Below are positions 61,229 to 64,000 of a stretch of DNA of 64,000 nt, piece after piece. Position 1 is the first letter of the stretch; every line of letters starts with the position of its first letter. Both the position numbers and the translations under genes were made by a program. This DNA is from Dyella acidiphila. Lineage in GTDB: Bacteria; Pseudomonadota; Gammaproteobacteria; Xanthomonadales; Rhodanobacteraceae. The stretch is from assembly GCF_014863405.1 (NCBI RefSeq), contig NZ_JACZZA010000011.1, forward strand, positions 1 through 64,000, in the 5' to 3' direction. The notes beneath the pieces were generated by a model that did not search any database, was not told the DNA's origin, and worked only from the letters and a program-made list of their open reading frames with translations.

Positions 61229-62605
61229 CTATTCGCCGCACGCAGCGATCAATGCCACGGCACGCTCGATGTCTTCGTGCGTCGTGGGGGCACCAACGGA
61301 TAACCGTAATGCGCCAACGGTAGCGGTACGCTCCGTGCAGCGCCGGAATGCCTCCATACTGAAGTTGCCTTCAAGTTTGTCGAAGCAGCGATCCACGCCC
61401 AAGGCATCGAATCCGAATGCCTGCTCGGCTGCCCCGGGATTGCAGAAGCAGCCACCCCGAATGGCGACGCCATGCTCGCGCGCCAGCCGCTCGACATGCT
61501 CGTAGGGCAGCACGCTGCCGTCGTTCTGCAATACGTTGAACGCCACGATGCCACCCCGCTGCTCCATATCCAGAGGGCCATACAGGCGCACCAGCGGCGC
61601 GCCACTGCGGTGCCGTAAGGTCGCTGCCGCGCCCAGGAAGTGCCGCACATGGGATTGAAGATGAGCACGCAGGCATGAGCGCGGCATACGAGCGAGAAAG
61701 GCGAAGCCAGATTCAATGGCGGCCAGATCGAGAAAGTTGGGGGTTCCATCCTCGAAACCCTCGTGACCTGGCCGGAAAGCGTGCCGCTCGTGCGCGACGG
61801 AGACGAACTCTACCGTTCCGCCCGAAAACCAGGGTCTGCGCAGGCGCCCCAGTGCCGACTTTTTCGCGATCAAGGCACCCACGCCGGTCGGCAGGCCGAA
61901 TAGCTTGTAGAACGAACACACGACGAAGTCGGCGGAATGCTCCCGCAGACTAAGCGCTCCGCACGGGCCGGCCGCCGCGGCATCGAGCAGGACATCGCAT
62001 CCGAGTGCCTGGGCCTCTTCGACGAGTGACAGGTCGTGAAGCACGCCGGAAAAATTGGACTGCTGCGGGAATGCGAACAAGCCCCCGCCCTGTTGATCGA
62101 CGCTCGCCCGCAGGTTTTCAGATCCGCGATCGAGCCGGAGTTGCGCATCCAGCGGCAACACGCCGATGGGTGCCTGTGCGCGCCTGGCGAACTCCCGCAT
62201 GCCATTGACGGAATTGTGGTTGTCGGCCGAGAGAATGAGCCCGTGGCGCGCCGAAAATGGATAGCTCTCAGCGACGAGCTTGAGGGCTGCAGTGGCGTTG
62301 GCCGTAAAGCAGACTTCGTAGAGATCCGGATCGGCATCGAAGAAGGCGAGCGTCGAGGCGCGCGCGGCTGCCTGTGCGGCAGCGCTGTTGCGGGAGGCTA
62401 GATGCTCCGAGTGAGGATTGCCGAAAATTCCGTGCGCCAGCCGCTCGCCCTGCGCCCGTGCCTGCGAGGCGCCGTAAAGCGCACTCGCCGCGTAATCGAG
62501 ATAAGCGATACCGGCCGTATCGAGCCGCGCGAATTCATGGGCGCGAAGTGCGGCGAAGTCGAAGGCATCGCTCGCCTCGGCGGGTTCCATGGCATGCGTC
62601 AGCAT
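61229..62605 (-). CDS. Class V aminotransferase-fold enzyme, molybdenum cofactor sulfurase-like
   Basis: 458 residues. IAYLDYAASALYGAS opens the PLP fold; NFSGVLHDLSLVEEAQALG, DFVVCSFYKLFGLPTGVGALI (PLP lysine) and IRGGCFCNPGAAEQAFG follow. The GCFCNPGA cysteine motif is the mark of the MOCOS/sulfurase branch, whose N-terminal domain frees sulfur from cysteine. There is no MOSC domain. It overlaps the rhodanese-like gene by a few bases, and the downstream partners are sulfur transporters, so the operon probably handles sulfane sulfur. Confidence 0.85.
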   Translation of the reverse strand: MLTHAMEPAEASDAFDFAALRAHEFARLDTAGIAYLDYAASALYGASQARAQGERLAHGIFGNPHSEHLASRNSAAAQAAARASTLAFFDADPDLYEVCFTANATAALKLVAESYPFSARHGLILSADNHNSVNGMREFARRAQAPIGVLPLDAQLRLDRGSENLRASVDQQGGGLFAFPQQSNFSGVLHDLSLVEEAQALGCDVLLDAAAAGPCGALSLREHSADFVVCSFYKLFGLPTGVGALIAKKSALGRLRRPWFSGGTVEFVSVAHERHAFRPGHEGFEDGTPNFLDLAAIESGFAFLARMPRSCLRAHLQSHVRHFLGAAATLRHRSGAPLVRLYGPLDMEQRGGIVAFNVLQNDGSVLPYEHVERLAREHGVAIRGGCFCNPGAAEQAFGFDALGVDRCFDKLEGNFSMEAFRRCTERTATVGALRLSVGAPTTHEDIERAVALIAACGE

Positions 62606-63183
62606 CCGCGCCTCCGCGGGCGCTGCCCGGTCTGCGTTGCACTGGCCATGTCGCCGCCCTGCTCTACTCCGATGCGGGGAGAGCCACCGAAGTAATGGCT
62701 CAATGCCTCGATCTGTGCACGCTCCGCGGTCGAGGCGTTCGCCGGCAGCGACGGATGCAGCACCTCTTCGCGCCAGTCGGCAAGACCGCCCGGCACGAAT
62801 ACCGCTTGCGTCACGCCAAGCGAGTGCAACATCACCCACGCCTGGCCGGCATGCGCGCCTTCCTGCGAGTAAAGGACGATGGTCTGGCCGGGTGCGAAGT
62901 GCGACTTCGCCAACTGGTCGATCGGCACATTCTCCGCTGTCGGGATCGCATCGTCGCGAAACTCGGCCGGCGAACGTACGTCGATAACGCGAAGTCCAGG
63001 CCGGCGATCGCGTATCCACTCCGCCAGCTGGCGCGCACTGACGTGGTCGGAGCCTTGGTCGATTGCACGCGCGATGGAATCCAGATCCAGCCCTCGCTGC
63101 GGCGCGCGGAAGGAACTCCCTGCGAAAGGCGCTCCCAGGCCCAAGGCAAGCGCACTGATGCCAAGCTGTCTCACCCATTTCAT
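62599..63183 (-). CDS. Exported rhodanese-like protein lacking the catalytic Cys
   Basis: 194 residues with an N-terminal signal or anchor (GISALALGLGAPFAGSSF). The rhodanese frame is present: LRVIDVRSPAEFRDDAIPTA, VPIDQLAKS, TIVLYSQEGAHAGQAWVML and VFVPGGLADW. In the active loop the usual Cys is replaced: YSQEGAHAG. It would not transfer sulfur by the normal cysteine persulfide. It could bind substrate or the MOCOS-like enzyme. The start overlaps the transporter gene's end and its end overlaps the class V gene. Confidence 0.8.
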   Translation of the reverse strand: MKWVRQLGISALALGLGAPFAGSSFRAPQRGLDLDSIARAIDQGSDHVSARQLAEWIRDRRPGLRVIDVRSPAEFRDDAIPTAENVPIDQLAKSHFAPGQTIVLYSQEGAHAGQAWVMLHSLGVTQAVFVPGGLADWREEVLHPSLPANASTAERAQIEALSHYFGGSPRIGVEQGGDMASATQTGQRPRRRGC

Positions 63184-63719
63184 GGTCTTGCCTCTCGCTT
63201 CGCGATCCATGCCAATACCGAAATGGCAATCACCGTGACCAGCGCGACCACAACGCCATACGGCAAGCCTGTGAGACCTTGGAGCGTCAATGGGCCGTAC
63301 GGCGTTGCGCGATAGAAAGATTCGATCGCGGGGAACGCCAGGCCGACGAGCAGCAGACCTGCCAACAACCCGAGCATCGTTGCGGCGCCTTCGATACGGC
63401 CGCCGGCCAGCGCCACGCAGGAGGTACCCGGACATAGGCCGCTCAGCACGAAGCCGAGCCCGAAGATCAGGCCGCCAACGAGTTGCGGTAGCAGATAGGT
63501 GTCGGGCACGTAGAACGCAGCGGAATCAAACAGGCCCAGCCGGCCACCCCAGAAGGCGCCGAGCATGGCGGTCAGCATCGCGCTCAACATCACCTTGAGC
63601 ACGGTGAAATCCCGCAGATAGAACTGGCCGGCGAGCTTCGGCGGATCGCCCAAGCCGGCGCATTCGAGTGCCGCGCCGAATGCCACGCCGATGCCTCCCG
63701 CAATCAGCAGATCGTTCAT
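63180..63719 (-). CDS. YeeE/YedE (TsuA-like) sulfur transporter half, DUF6691 type
   Basis: 179 residues with about five membrane helices. The signature GLCPGTSCVALAGGRIEG carries the conserved Cys of the YeeE/YedE family, which passes thiosulfate through the membrane by cysteine relays. The half-size protein is normally paired with another half, here the next gene. It overlaps the rhodanese-like gene's start and the upstream half by four bases each. Confidence 0.88.
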   Translation of the reverse strand: MNDLLIAGGIGVAFGAALECAGLGDPPKLAGQFYLRDFTVLKVMLSAMLTAMLGAFWGGRLGLFDSAAFYVPDTYLLPQLVGGLIFGLGFVLSGLCPGTSCVALAGGRIEGAATMLGLLAGLLLVGLAFPAIESFYRATPYGPLTLQGLTGLPYGVVVALVTVIAISVLAWIAKREARP

Positions 63720-64000
63720 GGCCAGAGCCTGCGCACGAGCGGCGCGGCAACGAAGCCGGCGAGGAACAGTGTGCCCATAAAGATCCAGGCACCGACACTA
63801 AGCACCGCACCGCCACTCAAGGCGAGGCCGCTGGTGCAGCCTCGTGCCAGCGCGGCCCCAATGCCCATCAAGATGCCGCCTGCGACGCTGGCGAACAGCT
63901 TGCCAGCGGACGGACGGGCGGCGCGGACGAACATCGATCGTGTTCGTCCTGCCAGCGCCGCCGAAACGGCGGCGCCGATCAGCACACCGACGATCTCGAC
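63716..64000 (-). CDS. YeeE/YedE transporter half (partial, N-terminus outside)
   Basis: The reading frame is open to the window's right edge; a GTG at 63985 is not the true start because the frame continues (VEIVGVLIGAAV). The visible 94 residues contain IGAALARGCTSGLALSGGA, with the conserved GCTSG cysteine motif of the first half, and two membrane helices. It pairs with the adjacent half-transporter. The start and any upstream sulfur genes lie beyond the window. Confidence 0.87.
   Translation of the reverse strand, partial: VEIVGVLIGAAVSAALAGRTRSMFVRAARPSAGKLFASVAGGILMGIGAALARGCTSGLALSGGAVLSVGAWIFMGTLFLAGFVAAPLVRRLWP

Noticed and set aside
1-64000. tRNA, rRNA and riboswitch genes
   Set aside because: No cloverleaf with conserved T-loop, no rRNA sequence and no known aptamer core was recognised on either strand by eye. 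A covariance-model scan was not possible here.

Overview
The window is high-GC DNA with dense, overlapping operons. Gene content suggests a gammaproteobacterium of the Xanthomonadales (Lysobacterales), most plausibly Rhodanobacteraceae such as Dyella or Luteibacter. This is a judgement from family resemblance; no 16S or other marker gene is present.

Layout. (1) 1-251: the end of an IS3-family element that has cut a small secreted-protein gene. (2) 684-10290: a lipid-modification regulon with a secreted protein, an acyl desaturase, an FAD amine-oxidase-like enzyme, DUF1365, two cyclopropane-synthase-like methyltransferases, DUF2878 and DUF1295 membrane proteins and a lipocalin. It ends in an ECF sigma factor and an RskA-like anti-sigma factor. 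The same promoter sequence stands before the first gene and before the desaturase, so the sigma factor probably drives its own operon. (3) 10456-14137: a DUF6632 membrane protein, a HAF-repeat secreted protein, an HxlR regulator and pyrC. (4) 14390-58283: a very large exopolysaccharide (EPS) locus in two blocks that converge at a repeat near 46.8 kb. The plus block holds nucleotide-sugar enzymes, a GMC oxidoreductase, the priming sugar transferase, a secreted protein, a cupin/JmjC-like protein, a hybrid NRPS-PKS-aminotransferase, a second NRPS, deacetylases, a Wzy/ligase-like protein, an adenylate-forming enzyme and several glycosyltransferases. The minus block holds the Wza-like, Wzz-like, BY-kinase-like and outer-membrane proteins, two alpha/beta hydrolases, GalE, a periplasmic protein, the Wzx flippase and a methyltransferase. 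(5) 58550-61122: a YdcF-type protein, then an ArsR regulator, SRPBCC protein and Tat-exported hydrolase. (6) 61229-64000: a sulfur operon with a MOCOS-like class V enzyme, a rhodanese-like protein and two YeeE/YedE transporter halves, the last running off the window.

Most unusual region. The EPS machinery resembles the exosortase-A (XrtA) associated EPS families: short Wza, chain-length protein, P-loop kinase-like protein, beta-barrel, two hydrolases and the TIGR03013-like sugar transferase. No exosortase is visible in the window. Where such loci usually carry a small acyl-ligase/carrier/decarboxylase set, this one carries a 4,576-residue assembly line: A-PCP-KS-AT-ACP-aminotransferase, then C-A-PCP-C-(degenerate A)-PCP. 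It has no thioesterase. The logic predicts a beta-amino (probably beta,gamma-diamino) peptidyl group made beside a polysaccharide pathway, perhaps as a substituent of the polymer. That link is inference from gene context.
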